Assembly (NCBI RefSeq): GCF_004193775.1
Contig: NC_041016.1
Location: 43,139,522 to 43,203,521 of the forward strand
Reading direction: 5' to 3'
Origin: Glycine soja
Lineage: Eukaryota > Streptophyta > Magnoliopsida > Fabales > Fabaceae
DNA length: 64,000 nt
This document shows, piece after piece, positions 36,501-49,600 of the stretch. Under the pieces are notes generated by a model. It had not been told where the DNA came from and ran no database searches. It worked only from the letters and a program-made list of their open reading frames with translations. Each line of letters starts with the position of its first letter. The first letter of the stretch is position 1. The position numbers and the translations under genes are program-made.

Positions 36501-37070
36501 ATAAGTTTGGATACAGAATTTTAAAATTTTGTAATTTTAAATTAGTATTTTAAATAACTAAAATTCGATCTAAGATTCCTTGCAACTCTTTCCAAATGTG
36601 GATAATCTTCTTCTTCGATAAATATCGTCTAAACTCATGGAGCATCGATCTAGTATAGTAGAACAGTCATAGTCACCATCTATCATGGAATGGTATAAGC
36701 CATCGTCATATCCCAATTCCTTGCTATCTCTCCTATGCCACATCGTATTAATATAAAGTAAACTAACCATATATTTTTTTTTTCACATTCATTTTCTTCC
36801 ACCTTACATTAGTAATTTAAATTTTTTTTAAATTCTCTCATGCAAAACAAGAAAATGATTTGCAAAATAAAAACAAGAATCTTAACCAACTACCGGCTCT
36901 ATTTCTAATAATAATAATAATAGATCAAACACGTACAGACATAAAATTTTGCATTTTCTGAAAACCAAAAAATTAAAACATGGATTGGATCCAAAGCCAA
37001 AATTGACAACTTAAAATTAGCTCTGCTTTCACTCACAAACAAGAGCGAGTCATCATCACAGCTCAACTCA
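36500..37070. other. Spacer and likely promoter of the PATROL1-like gene
   Basis: A 66-codon minus-strand frame (36770-36570) rich in Asp, Arg and Tyr is present but matches nothing I know. An AAT-repeat run lies at 36907-36921. The CT-rich sequence at 37110-37200 marks the start of the transcribed leader. No TATA box could be assigned with confidence. Confidence 0.35.
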
Positions 37071-37171
37071 AGTGACCAAAAAAGCTTCAATTTTCGCATC
37101 CAATTCGCATACCCATTTGACTTTTCTTCTTTCCCTCTTCTCCATTCTTCGCATTTTCAAGATCCATTCAG
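37070..37171 (+). other. Noncoding leader exon of the PATROL1-like gene
   Basis: A pyrimidine-rich leader ends CCATTCAG at 37171, followed by GTAACC. The next exon begins at 37553 after TTGTGTTGCAG and reaches the ATG at 37610. The 5' limit of this exon is a guess, because the transcription start is not visible. Confidence 0.5.
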
Positions 37172-37609
37172 GTAACCCTGTCTCTCTCTCTCTGGTTCGG
37201 TTGAAAAGAAAGGGCAACTACTGCTTCAAAATCAAAATGGGTTCTTGTCAAGTGTTTCACCACCCCACAGGGAAAAAAAATAGTGTTCTTGTTTTTTTTT
37301 TTTATTTATTTATGAAAGTTCATAGTCTTACACTTGCTTTTTGATGAAATGCTTGAACAATCTGAACTGGGTCGAATCTGATCTCGTATTTTGTTTAACA
37401 TCAATTTTCTTCTTCAACTTTTTTTTTAATTACTTTGATTTATATCGGGAATGCATGATTTTAGTTTTTAAAGTTTGACATTTGGTTTTGTATGCTTCAT
37501 AATATCTTTTAACTTTCAGTGTTTTAACTGTTTTCAGCATTTTGTGTTGCAGAAATAGCACAATTGTTAAAGTTGGTTGAAGTTCAATATAATTGTAGCT
37601 TTATTAGCA

Positions 37610-40600
37610 ATGGAAGAGTAAGTGTCTCCTTGTTCCTTCATTGCTTGTTAGATTTCTGGTACCCAAATTCTGCTAAGTGGAGTCATCATGTGATGTGACC
37701 CTTATACTTGAGGTGATTTGATGAATTTCAGAGAGAATGCCATAGAGCTTCTCCAGAGATACCGGAGGGACCGGAGAGTGCTTCTTGATTTTATACTCTC
37801 AGGGAGCTTAATCAAGAAAGTTGTAATGCCACCTGGTGCAGTTACACTGGATGATGTGGATCTAGATCAAGTCAGTGTTGATTATGTCCTCAACTGTGCC
37901 AAAAAGAGTGAGTTGAATTTGGGCCTTTGCCATGCTTATCAGTTATCATCCTTCTCTTTTGTTTTTTTTGCTTACCTTTTCTTAATTGGAAATTTCTTCA
38001 ATGCAGGCACATTGCTTGAGCTTTCAGAAGCAATTAGAGATTATCATGATCATACTGGATTGCCCCAAATGGTATGTTATGATATGGTCTTTTTGTGTTG
38101 ATTTATTTTTGTCAATTGTGTATTTGTGTATGTATGTCCATTTATACACATTTTTAATTATTAATATTATGAATGAAGTACTGATTTGGCTTGTTCACTT
38201 TCTGATGACAAATTTATACTGAAATAATTCTTAGTTTCTTATATGTTGAGATGTCATTGCTGCATTTTGCCTTTTTAAACATGTTGTGACTAGTCTACCA
38301 AATCTGCCCTTTCAGAATATGATGCATCTTTAAAACTATTGAGCTATTTTATTTACTGTCATGACATGCTTTCTAAGTTTTCATTTTCCCACATTTCATT
38401 CAAAGCTTACGTTAAATTGTTTGTGAGAATCATGTTTGGATTTTAAATGCTTCTGGCTTTAACAGAGTGATACAGGTTCAGTCGGTGAATTTTATTTGGT
38501 CACTGATCCTGAGTCTTCAGGTTCACCTCCCAGGAGGCCACCACCAACTGTTCCTATTCCTGCAGTGCCTCCTGTCGCTGTTTCCACTCCTCCTCCTGTT
38601 TTTCCACCATCCCCAATTGTTTCTAATGTATCGAGATCGGAGTCTTTTGACTCTACTCAAGAAAAGGAGCTAACAGTGGATGACATTGAAGACTTTGAGG
38701 ATGATGATGATGTTGCGGTGGTTGAAGGCTTCAGAGCTAAAAGGACTCTTAATGATGCTTCTGATCTTGCAGTGAAATTGCCTTCTTTCTCCACAGGTTA
38801 TTGTTCTTGAAAACTTATCTGTTGGATTAGTTCTTTCATCCTCACAACTCCTAATCTGTCTAAATATTATCAGATGAACAATATTTTGATTTGAAGCATG
38901 TGCAATATCATGGAAATAGGGAGACATATGATTAAGAAAATTGAATGAACCAAACAGTGTTAGAAATAGTTGTAAGGTAAATTGTCGTACGTGAAGTCAC
39001 TATTTGTTGATTGCTGAGTCATAGAAGTCATTGCTAAGGTGGAAACCTGTATAATTGAGGCATCCAACATTTCTATGATTTCCCCTGTGCCTTTGTATGG
39101 GTCAAGGACATGCCTTAACTAGCAAATTCTCCCTTCTCATATTATTTTTGGGACAGAGTAGTTTTCATGGGTTTTATCTGGTGACAGCCCATGGTTGTTT
39201 TAGGGTGTGTTTCTATTATAGATATCCATATAGATTGGAGGTTTCTTTTGTGATGATGGTTTTGTAGCTCTAGCAGGACTTCTCATCCTCCTTCTTTTTA
39301 CTTCTCATCCTTCATAGTTTCCTGCAATAATTTCTTCTTTTATAGAAAAGTACTAAGATATAACTTTGGATGTTTTATGCCTCAAATTTGAATTGAAAGG
39401 TTTACCGAAGCTATCATGAACTTTCCTAATTTTTGGTTTTACTGATTCTAGGCATCTCAGATGATGATCTTCGTGAAACAGCATATGAGATCATCTTGGG
39501 TTGTGCTGGAGCTACAGGGTATGTTACTAATAGATGTTTAATTTTAGAGGATCTCTTTTCCTTGTGAATGATTTTTATGTGTATTCCATTCTATGTGTGA
39601 AAACCTGTATATAGGGGTTTTAGCAGGGGTCTGTTTGTGATCTGTTTCTTGTTTATCAGGGGTCTGATTGTCCCATCAAAAGAAAAAAAGAAGGATAAAA
39701 AATCCAGCTTGATCAGGAAGCTTGGGCGCAGCAAAAGTGGAAGTGTTGTATCCCAGTCTCAGAATGCTCCTGGATTAGTTGGCTTGTTAGAAACCATGCG
39801 TGTTCAAATGGAGGTATATAAGGGTCCAGGTTCCATTTACTTATACTTTGATCCTTTGGTCCTTCCACTGATTTTTTCCACCATTATGTTTCTATTTTTT
39901 TATTTTTGCAACATACTGTAGTGCACTGTTATAATGTGCAAGGGCCTTTGGTTTCTCTAATGAATATCATATTTAGTAAAACCTTTGTAATACTGTGGCT
40001 TCCTCTTTTCACTGAGGTAGGTGGTTTTGAGGCTGGACTCTGGAGGGTTGTCTGTTGTTGTTATAGAAAATTAATCATCATAGGGTGATAAAATCTCTTT
40101 TTTGTTTGTTCCTTTTTTTGTTTGGTTAAAGAAGGTCTAAGTTTTAGTAGCTACAGTGGAGGTAAAGTGAATTCACTGGGAGTCAATCGCTAGAGATACT
40201 GTGTTGCTTGCTTGAGCTAAGGCTCCTTGGAATTTGATACGTTTTGAATTTGTGAACAGTTCAATATATATTCGGGATTCTGCCTAGTTTTTCTTATTCT
40301 GGATTCATACTCATAAGTGTGAGCTCTTTGCCTACAAATTTATCTCCAAAACTATATAGTAACCAATCCCTTTCCCAACTTGGTGTGGTTGGCCACATAG
40401 ATTGAATGATGCCTAATGTTCTTTTGTGAATCATGTCTTTGGACAAACCATTGACCTCTAAATCCTTCTTAAATCTTAATAGTTTTGCATATAGTTTTTC
40501 TTGGTCTCCCTCTATCTCTAGTGTTATCGCTATGGCTACCCTCCATCTGATCTACTCTCTTTATTTGGACTTCTACTGATCTTGCTTAAAACTTTGTTAA

Positions 40601-43600
40601 TACTTATTCTCTACACATGCATGTTTTAGCAAGCTTATTATTATTTAGCTATAATGAGATAGCTAATGTTTAGAAACCATGCAAATCAACAAAAGCTTAA
40701 ATTTGTGTTTGCTTATGTTTTCTGCATCCTTCACCCATATTTATAGATAATTTTATGCAGATATCTGAGTCAATGGATATCAGAACAAGACAAGGCTTGC
40801 TAAATGCTCTGGTGGGAAAGGTGGGGAAAAGGATGGATACTCTATTGATTCCTTTGGAGTTGCTTTGCTGTATTTCACGTTCAGAATTTTCTGATAAGAA
40901 GGCTTTTATACGTTGGCAAAAGAGGCAGGTAGTAAAATCCATTATAGAATATTCTTTGCTCTCCTTCATATACTCTATTAGCTTGTAAATATGTTGGCAC
41001 CATAATAATATTTTTTGTTGTTGAACATTTCCAAATTTGTGTCGGTACAGTTAAAAGTTTTAGAGGAGGGGCTTGTTAATCACCCTGCCGTTGGATTTGG
41101 TGAATCTGGACGCAAGACAAATGAGTTGAGGATTCTGTTGGCCAAGATTGAAGAAGCAGAGGTGTGTGATTCTCCATTTGGATGTTCATATTTTTACCAT
41201 ATCCTCTGTTAGGATTAGGTCATAAGAAATGGCTTTCCTTTGTATCATGTCTGATTGGCTGTGGCTAACATGATTTTAATAGTCATTCTTGACTGCTTGT
41301 TTATTTTACTCTTCTTATTTTATTTTTGTTTTTTCAAGTTTCTCCCATCTTCAACTGGTGAACTTCAAAGGACAGAATGCTTGAGATCCCTAAGGGAGAT
41401 TGCCATTCCACTTGCTGAGAGGCCAGCTCGGGGTGACTTAACTGGTGAAATATGCCATTGGGCAGATGGTTACCACTTAAATGTTAGACTATATGAGAAA
41501 TTGCTTTTAAGTGTATTTGACATGCTAGATGAAGGAAAGCTGACAGAGGTTGGTGTCTTTTACTTTCCAAGTCCATATTATTGCATGAGTTGAGCCATTA
41601 CATCCTTCAAATTGTTATTCCTAAGCTATGCTTCCTGGTTTTTTTATTTGCTGAGTATTAATAGTTTTTCAAGAAGTGAATTGTGATGTGGTCTGTGGTT
41701 CCTGAGTACATGGGCTGTTGTGGAAGGGAAAAGAATCAGAGGGTTATTGTGTAACATGTATTTAGTTGCAATCTGCAGCTAAGATTCTATTCAAGAAGGA
41801 ATAATTATAATGAAACTTTTATTTGAAAAATAGAAATTAGATTGCACCACTTTTGTAGATTCTGAATTGTCATCTGTGGGTCACCTAATTTCTAGGAAGT
41901 AGAAGAAATTCTGGAACTTTTGAAGTCGACTTGGAGAGTTTTAGGAATCACGGAGACAATCCATCACACCTGCTATGCATGGGTTTTGTTTCGTCAGGTA
42001 TCACATCAAATTTTCTTTTAATGTCATTTTTGAGAACCACTGTCAATTTTATAATTGGAGTTGGACTGCTTACTGTGCTGTTGTTGATTGCCTCATCTTA
42101 TTAGTAATTACAATAAAAAAATCACCCTGAAAGATGCACTTGTGTGTCTCATGTAAAACTAATTGCCTATTATCACTTTGTGGCCTGTTTTTTCTGTGTT
42201 TTTTCTTTCATGTTTCACTCTCCATAGATACATAATGATTCATTTCTCCTAAGTTTTCCTTCTCCATTTTCTCTACTGAAATGCAAGCAGTTTGATTTGT
42301 ATTGCTTTATGCCCCAATCCAACCTTGTAGATGATCACCATTAGGGACATTGAATATGAATTATTATTCTCCTTGACTATGGTAGTAATCCCTATGGACG
42401 GTGACATAAGGCTTTTGTTGAATAGTAGAAAAGTGAGAGATGTATGAGTGAATCCATGTATAGTTGCCCTAATTACTATAAATACTTTACAATGTACTGC
42501 TGTTACCCTATTTACATTATTTCTGAAAACTTCAAAATGAGCATGAAAAATATTGAACTTCAGAATGTTTACAAACTGATATATATTTCAAATAAACATT
42601 TGAATTTCTCATAATCTATAAATCTATTTTCCTTGGACTTTTGCCTCTTTAATTTTTAATACACCTGCGTCTCTTTCATTGTCTTGATTTAATCAAGACC
42701 AATAAGTCTTTAATTTGCTGGTAATCAAGATTAAGGTTGCTTGGTTAAAATTTGACTCATCGGGATATGCTGACTACGTGCTATTCAGCTTAATTTCTGT
42801 TGCTCTTTGGCTGTTTTATTTTTCTTTCATTTTGTGATTACTGTAATATCTGATTAACTAATATTTGTTGAATAATGTGACACAACCCTTTCTTTAATCA
42901 TTATTTAATATAAATTACATTATTTTATTATGAGGATGCAGTATGTTATCACAAGGGAGCACAGGGTTTTGCTGCATGCACTCGAGCAATTAAATAAAAT
43001 ACCACTGATGGAACAAAGAGGCCAACAAGAGAGGTTGCACTTGAAAAGCTTGCGTTCCAAGGTTGAAGGTGAAAGAGATATGTCTTTCTTACAGTCTTTC
43101 TTAACACCAATTCAGAGATGGACTGACAAGCAACTTGGAGATTACCATCTGCACTTCAATGAGGTTTGTTCAACTGTTAGGTTGTTAGATATTCTTAGAA
43201 TGTGGGTTTGGGTCTAACTCAACCCCAAAAGCTAGCTCATGGGGTAAGGGTTGCCTCCCACTATATATACTTCATTTTGGCACTATCTCTGGCCGATGTG
43301 AGACTTGAGTTTTTCTCAATAGGTATTACTGGATCTGATACTTGGATATGTTTGTGTCTGATTGTTGAAGAGCTAATAATATTTTTAAGTTGAAATCTAT
43401 GTCTTCATTTGTGAAAGTACTAAGCCACCAGAATTTGTTGAGTGTTCCTGTAAGAAGACTTGGGGGATTCTGGTCAATTCAAACCATCAAGAACAAACAT
43501 TGAATTTAGTATACGAAAGAGAAATTGAGATGTGTTGCATCTGTTGCTAACACATCATTTCATCATGTATTTAGATGTTCCAACTCATTACTAGCTGTTG

Positions 43601-46600
43601 TAACTCATGATTGCACGCTCTTCCTTGTTTTTCTTTTCAAAAGGAATACTCTTGAAGTCTTCTCCCCTCTTCTTTTCTCTTCCAAACTTTGTTTTGATTT
43701 TATACCAATGAATTCTAATATCTTGTGTTGCACCTTTAATTTTGTTTTGAAAAACTTCTCATACTTTTTAGGGTTCAGCAACTATGGAAAAGATTGTAGC
43801 AGTTGCAATGATTACGAGGAGGCTTCTACTGGAAGAACCAGAAACTGTGTGTAATTCAGTTTGTTGACATCTTTTGCTTTTAGATAGTTCATTTTGTAAA
43901 AAATATTATGGTAGGTATAAACTTCAGTTATTAGAAGTTTCTTTTACCATTTTTCCTGCAGACCACACAGTCCTTGCCAATTAGTGATCGTGATCAGATA
44001 GAGATATATATATCATCATCAATTAAGAATGCATTTTCAAGGGTGAGTATTAATTTGCAAAGATGTTTGAATACCTATAGTTCAAGTTCTATGTTAATTG
44101 AAATCCTAATTTGGTAGTCAGTATTATCTTCCACTTGACTGATAAATGACAACCAACTCACAAATCTTCACATTCGTTGTTATTGATTATATACATGTTT
44201 AAGTGAAATTTAAGCATGGCATAATTATAATTATATATTTACATTTTGACAGAATTTATCTTTAGCTTAAATATATATCATAAAATTTCAAAGCAAATGT
44301 GTACCTAAAATTGTTTTATGTCTTTTTCTTGATTCTGCCACTTGATTTGAATGTGCATGGGAACATTTTCTTTTACCTCTATCGGTTTTAATTGCAAACT
44401 ACTGGGCAGATGTCCTTGTTTTTGTTTCCATTTTTATTTTATGCCTATCTTTATATTTAATGAATCTCTTTACTTTCTGCAGATGGTGCAAGTTGTTGAA
44501 AGAGTGGATATGTCGAATGAGCATCCCTTGGCATTGCTTGCAGAAGAACTCAAGAAGCTCCTAAAAAAGGATTCAGCAACTTTCTTGCCTGTTTTATCAC
44601 AGAGGCATCCTCAAGCAACTGTTGCATCTGCATCATTAGTTCACAAACTTTATGGCCACAGACTGGTGAGTGTGTATATGGTTTGTTTCTATTTTTTCTG
44701 ATCACATTATGGAATATATCTTCAAAGTGACTGAAAATTTATTTTTGTATTTTCAGAAACCCTTTCTGGATAGTGCAGAACATTTAAGTGAGGATGTCAT
44801 TTCTGTATTTCCTGCAGCTGAAAGTCTAGAGCAGTTCATAATGGCACTTATTACATCTGTATGCCATGAAGAAAATGCTGAGATCTTGTTGAAGAAATTA
44901 AATCCTTACCAGGTTAGGTGGATAAATTGCTTTTAGAGTACGCAAAATTATACATTTGATCAGATATATCTTGTTTTGACTTTTACATTGGAACCTGTTC
45001 ACATGTGCCATATACTTGATTCTTGTATTGTACTCATTTAAATAGGTCAACAGAGATAAAAGGATGTTTAGATCAATCATGACTTATTGGTCAAACGTCA
45101 TGTTGCGATTGACTGTTGGAGGGCATAATTCTGATTATCTATTGACATGTGTTTTCTTCTAATGTCATTTAGTTCCATCACATTTATGTTTCAAATAGTT
45201 TTACATTTGTCCACTCTTAGGCAAATTTAGCTTATAGTTTTTTTTGTCATCTCTCCTCATATAGTCCTATTTTATTTATTCTAAACTTTGGTCCCTGCCC
45301 CTTTTTCTTGTTATAGATTGAGACAAAATCTGGAACATTGGTGTTACGTTGGGTCAATTCACAGCTTGGAAGAATTTTAGGTTGGGTAGAGCGGGTTATT
45401 CAACAGGAGGTAAATCCCCTTTTCAACAGTGCTATACTGTCAAATGGCTGGCCTTTTGAATGTCTATTTGTGACAATATGGGACACAGGCTTTTCTTAAG
45501 GTCTAGTTTCATTGTTCAGTTTTAGAAGTTTTTTTTTGGTAATATCTATTGCATGTTCAACTTAGCATCAGACTAGTTAATCGTGGATAGTGGCACGGAG
45601 TGACTGACCCAAAACCTGGTATAATGAAGTAGCAGATGATGGGATGACCAATTTACTAAATATAATGGATTCAATGCAAATAATTTATAGTGCACACATA
45701 TAAGTTGTCAAAAATAGTAGAAAGGAATTACTAAAAATAGAAATATATTCATCATTAATAATCCAAACTTGTAGTTTATACACACAATTATTATTAATCT
45801 GATTAATGAATTATTAACAAGACTCAAGGAGCATAAACAGAATGTAGAGGCAGCACAGCACAGAGGAATGAAGTGAGAACAAAAGAAAGAAGTTACAACA
45901 AAAATAGAAAAGAAAAGGGGTGAGGATACAGCACAAACCTGCAGAATGCTCACGGATGAGGGAGAGTGAAACACAACTGTGAATGAAGAGTGAACCAGAG
46001 TAAGTGAGTGAAAGGGGGGTTTTCTGTGAAGCTCAAACCAGGTGGGTTTATTGAGTGAGATGGGTTTTAAATCCTAAAATCCTTCTGATGCTATGAAGGA
46101 TTAGGATTCACTACGAAAAATTCATTTGTGTAGGATTGAGTTAATTTAATCTAATTCTCTCTCTCTCCATATATATATATAATTAAAATAATTTACTTTT
46201 TTACTTGTTAAGAAAGTTTTAAAAATAAAATCAACTAATCAAGATATGAATGTATTGTTAAAATAATATTTTTTCCTTTTGCTATAGTGTAACTTTCAGT
46301 TTTCTTCATTTTCTATGTTGGTTCTACAGTTCTACTAAGCTTCTTCACTGAACAAATGTTTTAATAATTTGTTAATATACTTTCACAGCATTGGGACCCG
46401 ATATCTCCTCAACAACGACATGCCGGTTCTATTGTGGAAGTTTACAGGATTGTTGAGGAGGTAAGAATGTGATGGTCTTTCTGGGATTTATTACAAGGTT
46501 GTGCAACAAAATAGTTTTTCATGATCTACTAACTTGAGCAGTCACTAACTTGGTCTGTGTGTGGATCATGTATTTTTCCATTTCTGCATCACTTTTCCTT

Positions 46601-49600
46601 TTGGTATTACACGTAATAAGACAAAAAGCTGTAATTCTGTATACCTCAAAGAGAAAAAAGTTAGAAAATGTAGCCTGATTAACAATGGAAAAGTTCAAGT
46701 ACTCGAGTTGCTCCTCCAGGGAAAATGGATATTGTTTTCTTTTGTTTCTTTTACATCATTTGGAACCTTGATTCTGCAACGTATGTAGGAAACTTAGTTA
46801 AATAAATTATAAATGGATGCTTCCTTCTTAAATGACATCTAAAATTATAGAAATGTGACATATTTTCACTTTCAATTTTTCCACCTGTAAAAGTACAAGA
46901 GATCAAATTTAGACCCTTTTCGTGTCCTTAATGCTTGTGTGGAAGTATGTGGAATTTTCCCAACTATGATTTGAGTTGTCACTTCAGAGCAGTTCTAACT
47001 GGTTGTCTGTTCAATGTGCTGACGAGAAATAGTAGCATATAAAATAGTGTTTTCTTTTGGTTACAGATTTTGTAGCAGAGCCTATTACTTATTAGCTTAT
47101 TTTTATTTTTATTATAATTATAAATATAATTTTAACACTAATTTTATTAATTTGATATCTATTGGGTGCAGACAGTTGATCAATTTTTTGGTCTTAAAGT
47201 TCCAATGAGGTTTACAGAATTGAACAGCTTGTTTCGTGGCATTGACAATGCTCTTCAAGTGTATGCAAATAATGTTGTTAATGACTTGGGTAAGTAGATA
47301 CTTCATATTTATGGTTTGCCTGGCAGTTCTCATAGGACATAATTTTATGATGGATTAGGGATCTTGTTCTCCATGAAATTCAGATAATTGTTTCCTCTAG
47401 AGGGATCTGGCTCAACTCATGCTATATAATGTTTTTGTGAAGAATTTTCTCTGCATCCCTTTCTCGCAAATTAACTGTCTGATTGTACACGTTCTCATTT
47501 TAGTCTTGGTTATAAATAAAGTTAACTATAGTTCACACACACACACAAAAAAAAAAAAAACTTTGAATTATTATGCTGTGTTATCATGATTTCAAAGTTT
47601 TAATCATGTTCACCTGATGTAGTGTCTTATTAGCATTATAACTATATGAAGCTGATGTGATGAAGTTTTTGTTTGGTGATAAGTTACAATATTTTACCTC
47701 GTGTTAATGTAATGCCTACATTCTTACTACTACCATTTTCATAACTATACCTTCATTCGTAGATGGCGTAATCCTCGCATTTCTTTCAACATGCGTTTCT
47801 AATGTTTTCTCAAAATATTTTCTTATATATCAATTTTTCATCCTGTGTTGAGATTATGCATATTCTATTATGAATCTTACAACGTCCCTTCAATTACACA
47901 GCAAGCAAGGAGGAACTAATACCACCTGTGCCTATTCTTACACGATACAAAAAGGAAGCTGGATTAAAGGCATTTGTAAAGAAGGAACTGTTTGATGCTC
48001 GTGTGCCTGAGCCTGATGAAACAAGGCCCAGCCAAATTAGTGTCCTTGCAACTCCAACACTTTGTGTTCAATTAAATACATTATACGTGAGTTCATGCAA
48101 ACTTGATTGTACCTTGATTATTTTCCCTCTTGTTTATGTGGTTAAGTATATCTCTTCGTTTTCTCATTTCAAGCTACCTTTTTAATCAGCCGTTGTTCCT
48201 TATCATATTATTTTGGAATTGCCATATTCTATTCCAGCATTAAGGGTTAAAGGTTATTTGTTATTTCTTATAATTTTTACTAGGTCTTATAATTTTGTTG
48301 TTTTAATACCTCTCTTTATACTTGTGCTGCATATGCTGAATCTTCTTTCATCATGCTGTGACATTAATTTAAGTTTTTTCTGTCACTTACAGTATGCGAT
48401 TAATCATCTGAATAAATTGGAAGATAACATCTGGGAGCGATGGACAAGTAAAAGGTCCCAAGAAAAACTCATAAGTATGTGCTGAACTGTTATATCTGTA
48501 TTTGTTTTGTATGACTACTATTCAAATTATGGTGCTTTTAGGTATAGAGGGGGAGAATAGAGATGAAAGAGAATGAAACCCAGAATTAATGTTCACTGAT
48601 ATGTATTACAATGTGTTGATGTGTTTGATATGTTTGTAAAACCTAGCTAGAGCACTAAACCTTGTTTATGCTAATCGTAATCTTAACTAATTAGGGAAAC
48701 AAATCGTTACGAGGAAATATAAAAACTAATCCTAAGAGATAATGGGGAAATATGGAAATTAATCCTTGAAGATAATCTTAGATATGATAATATTTTTTAG
48801 ATATAATAAATAAATAACCTTGAAAATATAAATTATATTGTAATTAAAATTTGTAATAAATATTGTTAAGATATAAATTATATTTGAGATTTATGATAAA
48901 CAATTAATATTGTGATACAAGGTTATTTTGAACTATTGATAATTTCTTTTAACAAATATTGAAATTCAATTTAGAAATAAAGATGAAAAGGATATAGATT
49001 GAAAGAAATAACAGGTTAACAAAAATCCCTATAAACACTCCTGTTGAAGAAAAAACTCGTAAAATGCTCTCATTGAAGAATAATTCTTAAAAATACTCTC
49101 TTCAAGATAGTTATTCTAATTTATACAAATAAAGGATTTATTTTTTATGATTCTACGCTGCACTTATTTAAAGATGAAATTCTAGAGGTTGTCTCTTTGC
49201 TGTTATAATTTTATTGTGTTAAATCATGTTCATGCTATCCCTGTGGTTCTTTCTCTTAATTGTTTAAAGGGAATTTACATTACTGAAATGCAGAAAGATT
49301 GAATTGCTGTGTTGCATTTGTACACCTGTTTGGCTTGCAGATTTTTTTTTCCTGCCCCCTCACCCCGTTTTAGGAGGATTTCTTATCCTCCACTCACATG
49401 TGCCTTACATCTTTAATAAATTTTATTCTTTTATTAGAAAAAAAGGAATGTGAATCTCTTTATTCATCTGCATTAATACGAAGTTGATAAAATTTTGACC
49501 CCATTTTCGGTGGGGAGTGGGGGTTACCAAGAGATATATAGGCCCTGTTTTAATAAACTTCAATAAGTACCTATAGAAAAAGAAAATCATTAGGTAAATG

